DNA of 64,000 bases from JBLHZY01 sp050633265 (lineage in GTDB: Bacteria > Pseudomonadota > Alphaproteobacteria > Rhodobacterales > Rhodobacteraceae): NCBI GenBank assembly GCA_050633265.1, contig JBOEGE010000004.1, positions 124,001 to 188,000 on the forward strand, written 5' to 3'. Positions within the stretch are counted from its first letter, which is position 1. Each line of letters opens with the position of its first letter. The translations under genes were made by a program, and so were the position numbers. Under the pieces are notes generated by a model. That model was not told the DNA's origin. It did no database searches and saw nothing but the letters and a program-made list of their open reading frames with translations. Positions 1 to 8,843 of this stretch are shown here, one piece after another.

Positions 1-354
1 GCGCTTGAGGCGGATCAGCTTTGTGCGGCATTTGGGGTCGATTTGGCTTTGCTGCCGGTTCCACAAATCGTGGTTACGCGTGGAAGTGAGGGCGCGGAGT
101 GGCGCTCAAATGAGACGGGTGAGCGGGTATTTTTGCCCTCGGTTCCGGTTGAACCAGTGGATACAACCGGCGCAGGCGATACCTTTGCCGGATATTTCGC
201 CGCCGGATTGGATCAGGGTTTGGGTTCAAGCGAGGCGCTCGATTTGGCGCGCCATGCTGCCGCGCTAAAGGTAACGCGCCAAGGAACGGGCGAAGCGATT
301 CCAAGCTTGGCGGATGTTTTAGCCTTTAGAGAGACAAAAAAGGGCGAGGCCTAA
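1..354 (+). CDS. PfkB/ribokinase-family carbohydrate kinase, C-terminal fragment
   Basis: This is the 3' end of a sugar or nucleoside kinase whose 5' part lies outside the window; the reading frame is open from base 1. The segment DTTGAGDTFAGYF (about residues 53-65 of the fragment) is the PfkB signature 2, with the GAGD anion hole and the catalytic Asp that transfers the ATP gamma-phosphate to a hydroxymethyl group. The following ARHAAALKVTRQG helix is also typical of ribokinases. The substrate cannot be read from this fragment; ribokinase is the closest guess. The last codons overlap the argG terminator on the other strand. Confidence 0.85.
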   Translation, partial: ALEADQLCAAFGVDLALLPVPQIVVTRGSEGAEWRSNETGERVFLPSVPVEPVDTTGAGDTFAGYFAAGLDQGLGSSEALDLARHAAALKVTRQGTGEAIPSLADVLAFRETKKGEA

Positions 355-363
355 GCCCCGCCC
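336..363 (-). terminator. Intrinsic terminator of argG, inside the 3' end of the kinase gene
   Basis: Arms at 342-350 and 355-363 form a 9-bp stem with a 4-nt loop. One position is A-C on the plus strand but becomes G-U on the minus transcript, so the hairpin is complete only in argG RNA. It is followed by six U residues (A-tract 336-341 on the plus strand). It begins 26 nt after the argG stop, and its loop contains the kinase stop codon. Confidence 0.8.
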
Positions 364-388
364 CAATCAAATTCAGCCTGTTTAGAGC

Positions 389-1615
389 CTATTTCTTAAG
401 CCGGCGATCGCGCGACGCGAGCAGCTTGAGGCGCAGCGCGTTGAGCTGAATAAAGCCAGCCGCATCTTTTTGATCATAGGCGCCTGCATCATCTTCAAAG
501 GTCACATGCGCTTCTGAATAGAGCGAGTGATCGGACCAGCGGCCAACGGTGCGCGCGAGGCCTTTGTAAAGCTTGAGGCGCACAGTTCCGGTGACATGCG
601 CTTGGCTGTGGTCGATCAGCGCTTGCAGCATTTCGCGCTCGGGTGAATACCAGAAGCCGTTGTAGATCAGCTCGGCGTATTTTGGCATGATTTCATCTTT
701 GAGGTGAGCCGCGCCGCGATCAAGGGTGATTTGTTCAATCCCGCGGTGCGCTTCAAGAAGGATCGTGCCGCCGGGGGTTTCATAGATCCCGCGTGATTTC
801 ATCCCAACAAAGCGCCCCTCAACCAGATCGAGCCGGCCAATGCCATGTTTGCGGCCGTATTCATTCAGCTCGGTCAAAACAGTTGCGGGCGACATTGCGA
901 CGCCATTGATGCCAACTGCATCGCCGCGCTCAAATTCGACCTCGATATATTCGGGCGTGTTGGGCGCATCTTCTGGCGCGACCGTGCGCTGATAGACATA
1001 ATCCGGCGCTTCATCGGCCGGATTTTCAAGCACTTTGCCCTCGGAGGAGGTGTGCAACAGGTTGGCATCCACCGAGAAAGGCGCTTCGCCGCGCTTGTCT
1101 TTGGCAACGGGGATTTGGTGCTGTTCGGCAAATTCCAAAAGCTTGGTGCGCGAGGAAAGTTCCCACTCGCGCCAAGGAGCGATGACCTTGATATCCGGGT
1201 TCAGTGCATAAGCAGCCAGCTCGAAACGCACCTGATCATTGCCTTTGCCGGTCGCGCCGTGGGCCACAGCATCCGCGCCTGTTTCAGCCGCGATTTCAAC
1301 GAGGCGCTTGGAGATCAATGGGCGCGCGATGGAGGTTCCGAGCAGGTAGAGCCCTTCATAAAGCGCGTTGGCGCGAAACATCGGGAAGACGAAATCGCGC
1401 ACGAATTCTTCGCGAACATCCTCGATATAGATGTTTTCCGGCGCGATCCCGAGAAGCTCGGCTTTGGCGCGGGCGGGCTCAAGCTCTTCGCCTTGGCCCA
1501 GATCGGCGGTAAAGGTAACGACCTCGCAGCCATATTCCGTTTGCAGCCATTTCAGGATGATCGAGGTATCAAGTCCGCCAGAATAGGCGAGAACAACTTT
1601 TTTCGGCGCTTGCAT
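389..1615 (-). CDS. argG: Argininosuccinate synthase
   Basis: Ligates citrulline and aspartate with ATP to argininosuccinate, the penultimate cytosolic step of arginine synthesis. The 408-residue length is normal for the family. The ATP-pyrophosphatase P-loop SGGLDTS is at residues 12-18, followed by conserved stretches such as HGATGKGNDQVRFE. An in-frame extension upstream exists, but the start at 1615 is chosen because the protein then begins at the family's usual MQAPKKVVLAYSGG end and is preceded by AAGGGA. A possible -10 (TATATC) lies at 1650-1655 on the minus strand. Transcription ends at the hairpin at 336-363. argJ, another arginine gene, is elsewhere in the window. Confidence 0.97.
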   Translation of the reverse strand: MQAPKKVVLAYSGGLDTSIILKWLQTEYGCEVVTFTADLGQGEELEPARAKAELLGIAPENIYIEDVREEFVRDFVFPMFRANALYEGLYLLGTSIARPLISKRLVEIAAETGADAVAHGATGKGNDQVRFELAAYALNPDIKVIAPWREWELSSRTKLLEFAEQHQIPVAKDKRGEAPFSVDANLLHTSSEGKVLENPADEAPDYVYQRTVAPEDAPNTPEYIEVEFERGDAVGINGVAMSPATVLTELNEYGRKHGIGRLDLVEGRFVGMKSRGIYETPGGTILLEAHRGIEQITLDRGAAHLKDEIMPKYAELIYNGFWYSPEREMLQALIDHSQAHVTGTVRLKLYKGLARTVGRWSDHSLYSEAHVTFEDDAGAYDQKDAAGFIQLNALRLKLLASRDRRLKK

Positions 1616-1746
1616 ATGGGCATCCCTTGGTGGCGTATGTCGACGCGCGGATATAGGGTTTTGGCGCCAAGGGCAAGGTTTGGCGGCGATTGTTGCGCTT
1701 TGGCGGGGCGGGTGCGAATGTGCGAAAATCATAAGGAGAGTTTGAA

Positions 1747-2526
1747 GTGTTGGCTTGGCAGATTTTGATCCATTCGGTGCGGCAGGTTTTTGGCAATCTG
1801 GGGCCCGCATTGCGCATTTCTGCATTGCTCATGGCGATCCAGTTTTCGGTCACAACGTGGTTTGCCTCACGGATGACAGAGCTTGGCCTTGCTGATCCGC
1901 TTAACCCGCCGAGCGAGATTCCAGCCGGTGTTGGGGTTAGTTCATTGGCGATGTTGATCGTTGCTTTTGTCGCCGGGCCTTGGGTTGCTGTGGCCTGGCA
2001 CCGCTATGTTTTGCTTGAGGAAGAGCCGGGCGCCGCGATGCCGGCATGGAACGGCGCGCGCTGGGCGGCTTATCTTTGGGCGATGTTGCGGGTTGGGATT
2101 GTGGTTGTAGGGGCGGTCTTTGCTGGGCTGATCGTTCTGGGAATAATTCTTACGGTGCTTGGTGTGATGACCCAAAGCAATGCGCCTAAGATGACGATTA
2201 TCGCTTTGATTGCAGGTACTTATATAGGCTATCGGCTGTGTTTGGTGATGCCCGCGGCCGCACTTGGCGAGCGGATGAGCGTTGGCGCTTCTTGGAAGGC
2301 AACTGCGCCGGGCAGCAAGCAGATTGTTTTTCTGGCGATGATCCTGCTTGGGCTTTCGCTTAGCGTTCCGGTTCTTGGAGTGACGGTCTCGCTTATTTCT
2401 CCGGCGATTGGGATGTTGGTTCAGATGGTGATTTCTTGGGCGCTGTTCTTGATTGGGGCCAGTGTTATGACAACGCTTTATGGGCATTTTCATCAGGGCC
2501 GCGCGCTTGTTGGGGGGCAGAAGTGA
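1747..2526 (+). CDS. Integral membrane protein of unknown function
   Basis: A 259-residue, strongly hydrophobic protein. Segments at about residues 60-80, 110-140, 148-170, 195-215 and 220-245 look like membrane helices, so five or six spans are likely. I do not recognise a functional family or catalytic motif; similar glycerophosphoryl-diester-phosphodiesterase-like or UPF membrane proteins occur in alphaproteobacteria, but that is only an impression. The GTG start is preceded by a good AAGGAGAG site. Its stop codon overlaps the GTG start of ilvA (GTGA), so the two are probably translationally coupled. Confidence 0.8.
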   Translation: MLAWQILIHSVRQVFGNLGPALRISALLMAIQFSVTTWFASRMTELGLADPLNPPSEIPAGVGVSSLAMLIVAFVAGPWVAVAWHRYVLLEEEPGAAMPAWNGARWAAYLWAMLRVGIVVVGAVFAGLIVLGIILTVLGVMTQSNAPKMTIIALIAGTYIGYRLCLVMPAAALGERMSVGASWKATAPGSKQIVFLAMILLGLSLSVPVLGVTVSLISPAIGMLVQMVISWALFLIGASVMTTLYGHFHQGRALVGGQK

Positions 2527-3770
2527 GCGGGTTTTGCGCCTCGGCTGATGCAGCTATGGGCGAGATGCGGGCGTTGTTTGATCCAACGCCGCTTCAGCGC
2601 AATGATTTCCTTTCGCAAAAATATGACGCGGATATTTGGCTCAAGCGCGAAGATCTAACGCCGGTGCGTTCCTATAAAATTCGCGGTGCGTTTAATGCGA
2701 TGCGCAAGGTGCGGATGGCCGCGCCAGAGCAGGAGCTGTTTGTTTGCGCCAGTGCGGGAAATCATGCGCAGGGCGTTGCTTTTGCTTGCCGGCATTTCAA
2801 TGTGCGCGGGGTGATTTTCATGCCGGTGACGACGCCCGAGCAGAAGATCGCCAAAACAAGGACTTTTGGTGGGGATGCGATCGAAATCCGCCTTGTTGGG
2901 GATTATTTCGACGATACTTTGGCCGCCGCGCAGGATTTTTGCACAGAGGCCGGGGCGCATTTTCTTGCCCCGTTTGATGATGCGGATGTGATTGAGGGGC
3001 AGGCTTCTGTTGGGGCGGAAATCCTAGATCAGATGGGCGGGGCGCCGGATATGATCGTGATGCCTGTTGGCGGCGGCGGGCTTTCGGCGGGGATCAAGAG
3101 CTATCTTTTGGGCAAAGGGGCGGCGATTGATTTGCGTTTTGTCGAGCCGCTTGGCGGGACAAGCCTTGCCGCGGCGCTTGAAGCTGGTGCGCCGGTGACG
3201 CTGAATAAGGTCGATAGTTTTGTGGATGGTGCGGCGGTTGCGCGGATTGGGGCGCTGCCTTTTGAGGTTCTGTGTGATGTGGATCGTGGCGATGTTTTTG
3301 CAGCGCCCGAGGATCGCATTTGCACGACGATACTTGAGATGCTCAATGTTGAAGGGATTGTGCTTGAGCCTGCGGGCGCGCTGTCTGTTGATGCTTTGAG
3401 TGAGCTTGCGGATCAGATTCGCGGCAAGACGGTTGTCTGTATCACTTCAGGTGGGAATTTTGATTTTGAGCGGCTTCCCGAAGTGAAAGAGCGCGCGCAA
3501 CGGTATATGGGGCTGAAGAAATATTTCATTCTGCGCCTTCCCCAGCGCCCGGGCGCTTTGCGGGATTTTCTCGAAATGCTTGGGCCAGAGGATGACATCG
3601 CGCGCTTTGAGTATCTCAAGAAATCAGCGCGCAATTTCGGCTCGGTATTGATTGGGATCGAAACGCGCAACGCGGCCAATTTCGAGGCGCTGTTTGCACG
3701 GCTTGATGCTGCTGGCTTGGTGTTTCGCGATATAACCAATGATGAAACTGTCGCGCAGTTCATTCTTTAA
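2523..3770 (+). CDS. ilvA: Threonine ammonia-lyase (threonine dehydratase)
   Basis: PLP enzyme converting threonine to 2-oxobutanoate and ammonia, entry step to isoleucine. The PLP lysine is K52 in RSYKIRG, and the glycine-rich phosphate cradle GGGGLSAG lies near residues 183-190. From about residue 332 there is an ACT-like regulatory segment (KYFILRLPQRPGALRDF), as in the shorter IlvA form with a single ACT-like domain, which suggests allosteric control by branched-chain amino acids. The GTG start at 2523 overlaps the previous stop; an alternative Met lies at residue 12. The TAA stop shares a TTAA palindrome with the stop of the convergent Hpt gene. Confidence 0.95.
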   Translation: MSGFCASADAAMGEMRALFDPTPLQRNDFLSQKYDADIWLKREDLTPVRSYKIRGAFNAMRKVRMAAPEQELFVCASAGNHAQGVAFACRHFNVRGVIFMPVTTPEQKIAKTRTFGGDAIEIRLVGDYFDDTLAAAQDFCTEAGAHFLAPFDDADVIEGQASVGAEILDQMGGAPDMIVMPVGGGGLSAGIKSYLLGKGAAIDLRFVEPLGGTSLAAALEAGAPVTLNKVDSFVDGAAVARIGALPFEVLCDVDRGDVFAAPEDRICTTILEMLNVEGIVLEPAGALSVDALSELADQIRGKTVVCITSGGNFDFERLPEVKERAQRYMGLKKYFILRLPQRPGALRDFLEMLGPEDDIARFEYLKKSARNFGSVLIGIETRNAANFEALFARLDAAGLVFRDITNDETVAQFIL

Positions 3771-4099
3771 GCGGTCGCAGGCTCGTTTACTTTTTCAACG
3801 AATTGCATCCGCGATAGATCGAATGCGGCGAGGATTTCAGGAAGCTGAACAGCCTCTAGCTGGCCTTGTGCGGCTTGAGTCTCGCCGATTTGGCACAAGG
3901 CAGAGAAATGCGCAAAGCCAAGGTTGAGCGCGCTGCCTTTTAAGAAGTGAAGCTGCTCTTCGTATTGCGCAGGGTCTGGCGCGGCTTTGAGTTCTTCGAT
4001 GACCTCATCAACCTCTTCAAGAAAAAGAAGAACAACCTCATTGAAATCCTCAACGCCAACTTCACTGCGCAATTCGTTTACTCGGATCCAATCAATCAT
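3767..4099 (-). CDS. Histidine phosphotransfer (Hpt) domain protein
   Basis: A 110-residue single Hpt domain. H51 in the motif HFLKGSALNLGF is the expected phospho-acceptor, with K54 and G55 being the usual conserved neighbours. Stand-alone Hpt proteins shuttle phosphate between a hybrid histidine kinase and a response regulator in the cytoplasm. The start at 4099 is preferred over an upstream in-frame Met because a GAAGGAACG ribosome site precedes it. The gene is divergent from the response regulator-phosphatase at 4286, its most likely partner; no histidine kinase is in the window. Confidence 0.9.
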   Translation of the reverse strand: MIDWIRVNELRSEVGVEDFNEVVLLFLEEVDEVIEELKAAPDPAQYEEQLHFLKGSALNLGFAHFSALCQIGETQAAQGQLEAVQLPEILAAFDLSRMQFVEKVNEPATA

Positions 4100-4285
4100 T
4101 TTCGTTCCTTCTTCGGCCGCCAAAGTTAGGCAGAACAGATTTAGCCTAAGGCCTGTACGTTAAGGATGTGTAAGCGCGGCCGGTCGGACCTGTACAATTT
4201 TAGGTTTAAGTCTGCATTAAGCCCGGCGGCGTAGACCGATGTGAAATCCGGTTTGGTCCGGTGATATCCGGTGGAGATGTATTGA

Positions 4286-5557
4286 GTGACGGTTGCGCTA
4301 AAAATTCAAGAGGTTGCGAGCGCGGTTCCTGATCAGGGGGTCGTGCGAAAGGTCTTGGTTGTGGATGATAGCCGCGCGCAACGCCGCATTTTGTCGTCCT
4401 ATTTGGCGCGCTGGGGCTATGAGGTTTTCGAGGCCGAATCAGGGATGGATGCATTGGCGGTTTGTGCCGCGGATGACATTGATTTGATCGTGAGCGATTG
4501 GATGATGCCGGGGATGAATGGCCTTGATTTTTGCCGTGAATTCCGTGGCTTGGATCGTGAAAACTACGGCTATTTTATTCTGCTGACCTCCAAGAGCGAA
4601 AAAGCGGAAATCGCGCGCGGATTGGATGTTGGAGCGGATGATTTTCTGACCAAGCCGGTTGCGGGGGATGAGCTTTTGGCGCGCATTCGAGCGGGCGAGC
4701 GGATCCTTGCGATGGAGCGTGAGCTGACCGAAAAAAACCGCCTTGTTTCCTCAACGCTTGCCGAGATTTCAACCCTTTACGAATCGCTGGATCGCGATCT
4801 GATTGAGGCGCGAAAATTGCAGCAATCTCTGGTCCGCGAACGGTTTCGCGATTTCGGCTCGGCGCAGGTTTCGCTCTTTTTGCGGCCCTGTGGGCATGTT
4901 GGCGGCGATTTGGTTGGGTTTTTTCCGATCAATGAAACGCAGATCGGCGCGTTTTCCATTGATGTTTCGGGGCATGGTGTGGCCTCGGCCTTGATGACAG
5001 CGCGGCTTGCGGCCTATCTCTCTGGTGCGTCACCGTCGCAAAACCTCGCCCTTAAACAAAACAGCGACGGCAGTTTTGCGCCACTGCCGCCCTCGGAAGT
5101 TGCTGAACGGCTCAATCGCTTGATCCTCGAAGAGATGGAGACTGAGCATTACTTTACCATGTTGCTTGCGGTGATGGATCTTACCACAGGGCATGTTCTG
5201 ATGAGCCAATGCGGCCATCCGCATCCGGCGATTCAGCGCAAAGACGGAAGCGTTGAGTTTTTGGGCGATGGCGGGATGCCGGTTGGGCTTATTGCGGGCG
5301 CCACCTATGATGATTTTGAGGCCAAGCTTGAGCCGGGCGACCGGTTGTTGCTTTTTTCTGACGGGATAACCGAATGCCCTGATGGCAAGGGCGGGATGCT
5401 CGAAGAAGAGGGGCTGATTGATATCATGAATAGAAATCACGGCCTGAATGGGCCCGATCTGTTTGAGGCGCTTATCTGGGATCTGAATAAATACGCCCAG
5501 GATCAGGATTTTCCGGATGATATTTCCGCGATCCTGTTGGAATATTCAGCGCCCTAA
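4286..5557 (+). CDS. Response regulator with PP2C/SpoIIE-type serine phosphatase output (RsbU/HsbR-like)
   Basis: 423 residues. An N-terminal receiver domain (about 22-135) has acidic D27/D28, phospho-acceptor D71 in VSDWMMPGMNG, T101 and K123. A coiled linker follows (about 135-180), and then a PPM/SpoIIE phosphatase domain with GGDLVGF, DVSGHGVASALM, LFSDGITE and the closing DDISAILLEY, which supply the metal-binding aspartates. Such proteins dephosphorylate anti-sigma-factor antagonists in partner-switching pathways. The divergent Hpt gene suggests input by phosphorelay. The GTG start is preceded by GGTGGAG. No anti-sigma factor or STAS protein lies nearby, so the target is unknown. The 3' end overlaps the Nudix gene by 12 bp. 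Confidence 0.93.
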   Translation: MTVALKIQEVASAVPDQGVVRKVLVVDDSRAQRRILSSYLARWGYEVFEAESGMDALAVCAADDIDLIVSDWMMPGMNGLDFCREFRGLDRENYGYFILLTSKSEKAEIARGLDVGADDFLTKPVAGDELLARIRAGERILAMERELTEKNRLVSSTLAEISTLYESLDRDLIEARKLQQSLVRERFRDFGSAQVSLFLRPCGHVGGDLVGFFPINETQIGAFSIDVSGHGVASALMTARLAAYLSGASPSQNLALKQNSDGSFAPLPPSEVAERLNRLILEEMETEHYFTMLLAVMDLTTGHVLMSQCGHPHPAIQRKDGSVEFLGDGGMPVGLIAGATYDDFEAKLEPGDRLLLFSDGITECPDGKGGMLEEEGLIDIMNRNHGLNGPDLFEALIWDLNKYAQDQDFPDDISAILLEYSAP

Positions 5558-5986
5558 TGCGCGCGCGAGAAAGTCGCGATTGCCTTCGCCTGCAACAGTT
5601 TCAAGAGCAAGCTCAACGGGCATCCAGATGGCGCTATGATCTGGCTCGCTTGGCGGGCCCATGCAAGCAACCGGGCGCGCCAGGTAAATCGAGCAGAGCT
5701 TTTCCGCCCAAATATCGTAATCTGGCATAAAGACAAAGCGGCGAAACTGCCCAATCAAGCGGGGTGTGGCGATGCGCCAGCCCGTTTCTTCCATAACCTC
5801 GCGATGAAGCGCTGCGATCGGCGATTCGCCGGGATCTATCCCGCCACCGGGAAGCTGAAATTCCGGCTCGGGTGTGCGCTGAAAGGTTAGCAAAGCCTCC
5901 GTCCCACGCAGCAAAACGCCATAAGCGCCGGGCCGAAAGCTATAGTTGCGCTCAGGCTGCGGGAAGTCGCCATAACGTCTGATCAT
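5546..5986 (-). CDS. Nudix hydrolase
   Basis: A 146-residue single-domain Nudix protein. The Nudix box runs from GGGIDPGE to REVMEETGW (about residues 49-71), with all metal-binding glutamates present, so hydrolysis of a nucleoside diphosphate linked to another moiety is expected; the substrate is unknown. The start at 5986 gives a compact protein (MIRRYGDFP); a longer in-frame form to 6040 would reach the hslO 5' region. Its 3' end overlaps the convergent response-regulator gene. Confidence 0.88.
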   Translation of the reverse strand: MIRRYGDFPQPERNYSFRPGAYGVLLRGTEALLTFQRTPEPEFQLPGGGIDPGESPIAALHREVMEETGWRIATPRLIGQFRRFVFMPDYDIWAEKLCSIYLARPVACMGPPSEPDHSAIWMPVELALETVAGEGNRDFLARALGR

Positions 5987-6066
5987 CGGGCAGGCCCTTT
6001 CGCAAGCGGTTGTTCGACCTATATGAACAAGGTATGCCAACGCATAACGCGCAAGGAAACCCCACG

Positions 6067-7074
6067 ATGCTTGGATCTAAAATCGCATGGGACGATACCG
6101 TCCTCCCCTTTCAACTTGATCGTGCCGATATTCGCGGCCGGGTCGCGCGCCTTGATGGTGTGCTTGATCATGTGCTTGAGCAGCATGATTATCCGCCCGT
6201 GATTGAGGCGCTTGTCGCCGAGGCAGCGCTGCTTACGGCGATGATCGGCCATGCGATCAAACTGCGCTGGAAACTTTCGTTGCAAATTCGCGGCGATGGA
6301 CCTGCGCGCCTGATCGCAACGGATTATTACGCCCCGACAGAAGACGGAGCGCCTGCGCGCATTCGGGCCTATGCGTCTTATGATGCTGAGCGGCTCGATC
6401 CCAAAGGCGAAACATTCGCCCAAATCGGTAAGGGCTATTTCGCCGTTGTCATTGATCAGGGCCCCGATACGGCGCCCTATCAGGGCATTACGCCTCTTGC
6501 CGGCGGCTCACTTTCCGCCTGCGCAGAGACGTATTTCGCTCAATCCGAGCAGCTCCCAACCCGTTTTGAGCTCAGCTTTGGCCGCTCGACTTTGCCGGGT
6601 GAGGCGGAGTCCTGGCGCGCTGGCGGTGTGATGCTTCAGCATATGCCAGAAGTTTCGCCTTTTGCGAAGGATGCGCCAAGCGAGGAAGGCGAATTGCTTA
6701 GCGCGGTTGATCTGCTTGAGGGAGATGACAGCGAAAACTGGAACCGCGCGAATATCTTGCTGGATACGGTCGAAGATTTGGAACTGATCGGGCCGAGCCT
6801 GCATCCAACCGATTTGTTGGTGCGCCTGTTTCATGAAGAGCAGCCGCGCGTGTATGATCCGCAAATTGTGAAATTTGGCTGCACCTGTTCAGACGAGCGT
6901 GTGCGCCAGAGCCTTTCAATTTATTCCGCAAAAGACATCGCAACGATGACAACAGAAGAAGGCAATGTGACGGCCGATTGCCAATTCTGTGGGGCACATT
7001 ACATTTTCGAGCCTAATACACTGGGATTCGAGGCTGAACCTGCCAGCGAGGAGCCCAAAGGTGATCCAAGTTAG
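6067..7074 (+). CDS. hslO: Hsp33 redox-regulated chaperone
   Basis: A 335-residue cytosolic holdase activated by oxidative unfolding. The C-terminal zinc switch is intact: a CTC pair near residue 276 (FGCTCSDERV) and a CQFC pair about 30 residues later. The N-terminal LPFQLDRADIRGRVARLD region is characteristic of the family. The start at 6067 follows AAGGAAACC; upstream Met codons at 6010 and 6034 are in frame but lack a better site. It begins a tightly overlapping chain with the NudL-like gene, cca and an RNA methyltransferase. Confidence 0.95.
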   Translation: MLGSKIAWDDTVLPFQLDRADIRGRVARLDGVLDHVLEQHDYPPVIEALVAEAALLTAMIGHAIKLRWKLSLQIRGDGPARLIATDYYAPTEDGAPARIRAYASYDAERLDPKGETFAQIGKGYFAVVIDQGPDTAPYQGITPLAGGSLSACAETYFAQSEQLPTRFELSFGRSTLPGEAESWRAGGVMLQHMPEVSPFAKDAPSEEGELLSAVDLLEGDDSENWNRANILLDTVEDLELIGPSLHPTDLLVRLFHEEQPRVYDPQIVKFGCTCSDERVRQSLSIYSAKDIATMTTEEGNVTADCQFCGAHYIFEPNTLGFEAEPASEEPKGDPS

Positions 7075-7684
7075 CGCCCAGCCTTTGATTGATAAGCTGT
7101 CGGAGATCTGTCGAACGCCCGGCAGGGAAACGGCGGATTTTGATCTCAATCCAAATGATCCGCGGCCAAAAGGCGGCAATCTGCGTCAAGCGGGCGTTTT
7201 GGTTGCATTGCAGCAGGGCGCGGCTGGATTGGAGCTTATTCTGACCAAGCGCTCCTCGGCGTTAAAGCATCATCCGGGCCAGATCGCCTTTCCTGGTGGC
7301 AAAGTTGATCCGGGGGATGATGGCGCTATTGGTGCGGCGCTGCGCGAGGCCGAAGAAGAGATCGGCCTGCCGCGCGGGAATGTTGAAGTGATCGGGGCGC
7401 TTCCGGCGCATGAAACCGGGACGGGGTTTTCAATGATCCCCATTTTGGGCCTTGTTAGAGCCGATTTTGAAGAGGTCCCAGAACAAGGCGAAGTTGAAGA
7501 GGTGTTCCGCGTGCCGTTACGCCATGTGATTGATCCTGCCCGTTATCAGATCGAAGGGCGCCATTTTCGCGGGGTGTATCGGCGCTATTATACTGTCGCT
7601 TATGGCCCTTATTATATTTGGGGCGCAACTGCGCGGGTTTTGCGCGGGCTCGCCGAACGGTTTGAGGGCGCCGATGCGGATTGA
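7061..7684 (+). CDS. NudL-like CoA pyrophosphatase (Nudix)
   Basis: 207 residues. It carries the NuCoA/UPF0035 signature (LTKRSSALKHHPGQIAFPGG, about residues 57-76) directly ahead of the Nudix helix ALREAEEEIGL, the diagnostic arrangement of peroxisomal/bacterial coenzyme A diphosphatases (CoA to 3',5'-ADP and phosphopantetheine). The GTG start at 7061 lies 14 bp inside hslO and is preceded by GAGGAG. The 3' end overlaps cca by 11 bp. Exact substrate is inferred from the signature only. Confidence 0.9.
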   Translation: MIQVSAQPLIDKLSEICRTPGRETADFDLNPNDPRPKGGNLRQAGVLVALQQGAAGLELILTKRSSALKHHPGQIAFPGGKVDPGDDGAIGAALREAEEEIGLPRGNVEVIGALPAHETGTGFSMIPILGLVRADFEEVPEQGEVEEVFRVPLRHVIDPARYQIEGRHFRGVYRRYYTVAYGPYYIWGATARVLRGLAERFEGADAD

Positions 7685-8843
7685 TGGTGAATGGGTAAGC
7701 GCGCCAGCCACGCAGGCGGTTTTTGAGGCGATTGAGCGCGCTGGGCGCAGGGCTTATTTCGTTGGCGGCTGCTTGCGCAACGCGTTGCTTGGTGCGCCAA
7801 TTTCAGACATTGATCTTGCGACCGATGCTCTGCCGAAAACAGTCTCTAATTTGGCAGAAAAAGCCGGTTTACGCGTGATTCCAACGGGTATTGAGCACGG
7901 CACGGTTACGATTATTTCCGGCGGGATCGCCCATGAGATAACGACATTTCGCAAAGATGTTGAAACCGATGGGCGGCGGGCGACCGTCGCTTTTTCAAGC
8001 GATATTTCTGAGGATGCGGCGCGGCGCGATTTTACCATGAATGCGCTTTATGCGGATCGCGGCGGCAATGTGATTGATCCATTGGGCGGGCTGGATGATC
8101 TGCTCGCGCGCAGGGTTCGCTTTATTGAGGATCCAGATCAGCGCATTCGCGAGGATTATTTGCGCATCCTGCGTTTCTTTCGGTTTCACGCTTGGTATGG
8201 CGATTTGGATGCGGGGCTTGACGCGGAAGGGCTGGCCGGCTGTGCCGCGAATTGCGCTGGATTAGACTCTGTTTCTGCCGAGCGGATTGGCCATGAAATG
8301 CTTCGTTTGCTTCAGGCGCGCAATCCTGGGCCCAGCCTTGGCGCGATGGAGCAGAGCGGCGTTTTGGCGCAAATTCTGCCCGGTGCGGGGATTCGCAGCT
8401 TATTGCCGTTGTTGCATAGTGAGGGGGATGACGAGCCTCAAGCGATCCTGCGGCTTGCTGCCCTTGGCGGGGAGGATGCGGCCAAGCGATTGCGGCTTTC
8501 TAGGCCTCAGGCGCGCGAATTGGCGTTTTTGCGCGATGAGGTGGGGCGTGTTACTTCGCTAAAAGAGATCGCTTTTCGCCATGGTGCGCAGAATGCCAGC
8601 AATGTAGCGCGGCTTCGCGCCGCCACCTTTGAACAGCCGTATTCGCCCGAATTAGAGACTGATTTAGCTCATGCAGCGGCGCAAATTTTTCCACTCAAGG
8701 CGCAGGATTTGAAGCAGGTTGGGCCAGCGCTTGGGGCGGAGCTGAAGCGGTTAGAGCAGATTTGGATTGAAGCGGATTTCGTGCCAGATAGGGCGGAATT
8801 ATTGGCGATGGCCAAAGGGAATACAGATGAAAACGACGATTGA
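7674..8843 (+). CDS. cca: CCA tRNA nucleotidyltransferase / poly(A) polymerase family
   Basis: 389 residues, class II nucleotidyltransferase. The head motif FVGGCLRNALLG and metal-binding DIDLAT (about residues 29-48) are intact, followed by the RRDFTMNAL and EDYLRILRFFRFHAWYG motifs of the neck/body. It adds or repairs the CCA end of tRNAs in the cytosol. The only tRNA gene in this window already encodes CCA, so repair is a plausible main role. The start at 7674 overlaps the preceding gene; GAGGG is upstream. Confidence 0.93.
   Translation: MRIDGEWVSAPATQAVFEAIERAGRRAYFVGGCLRNALLGAPISDIDLATDALPKTVSNLAEKAGLRVIPTGIEHGTVTIISGGIAHEITTFRKDVETDGRRATVAFSSDISEDAARRDFTMNALYADRGGNVIDPLGGLDDLLARRVRFIEDPDQRIREDYLRILRFFRFHAWYGDLDAGLDAEGLAGCAANCAGLDSVSAERIGHEMLRLLQARNPGPSLGAMEQSGVLAQILPGAGIRSLLPLLHSEGDDEPQAILRLAALGGEDAAKRLRLSRPQARELAFLRDEVGRVTSLKEIAFRHGAQNASNVARLRAATFEQPYSPELETDLAHAAAQIFPLKAQDLKQVGPALGAELKRLEQIWIEADFVPDRAELLAMAKGNTDENDD

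Noticed and set aside
845..1768. 307-codon plus-strand frame opposite argG
   Set aside because: Antisense shadow of argG; no ribosome site or recognisable product.
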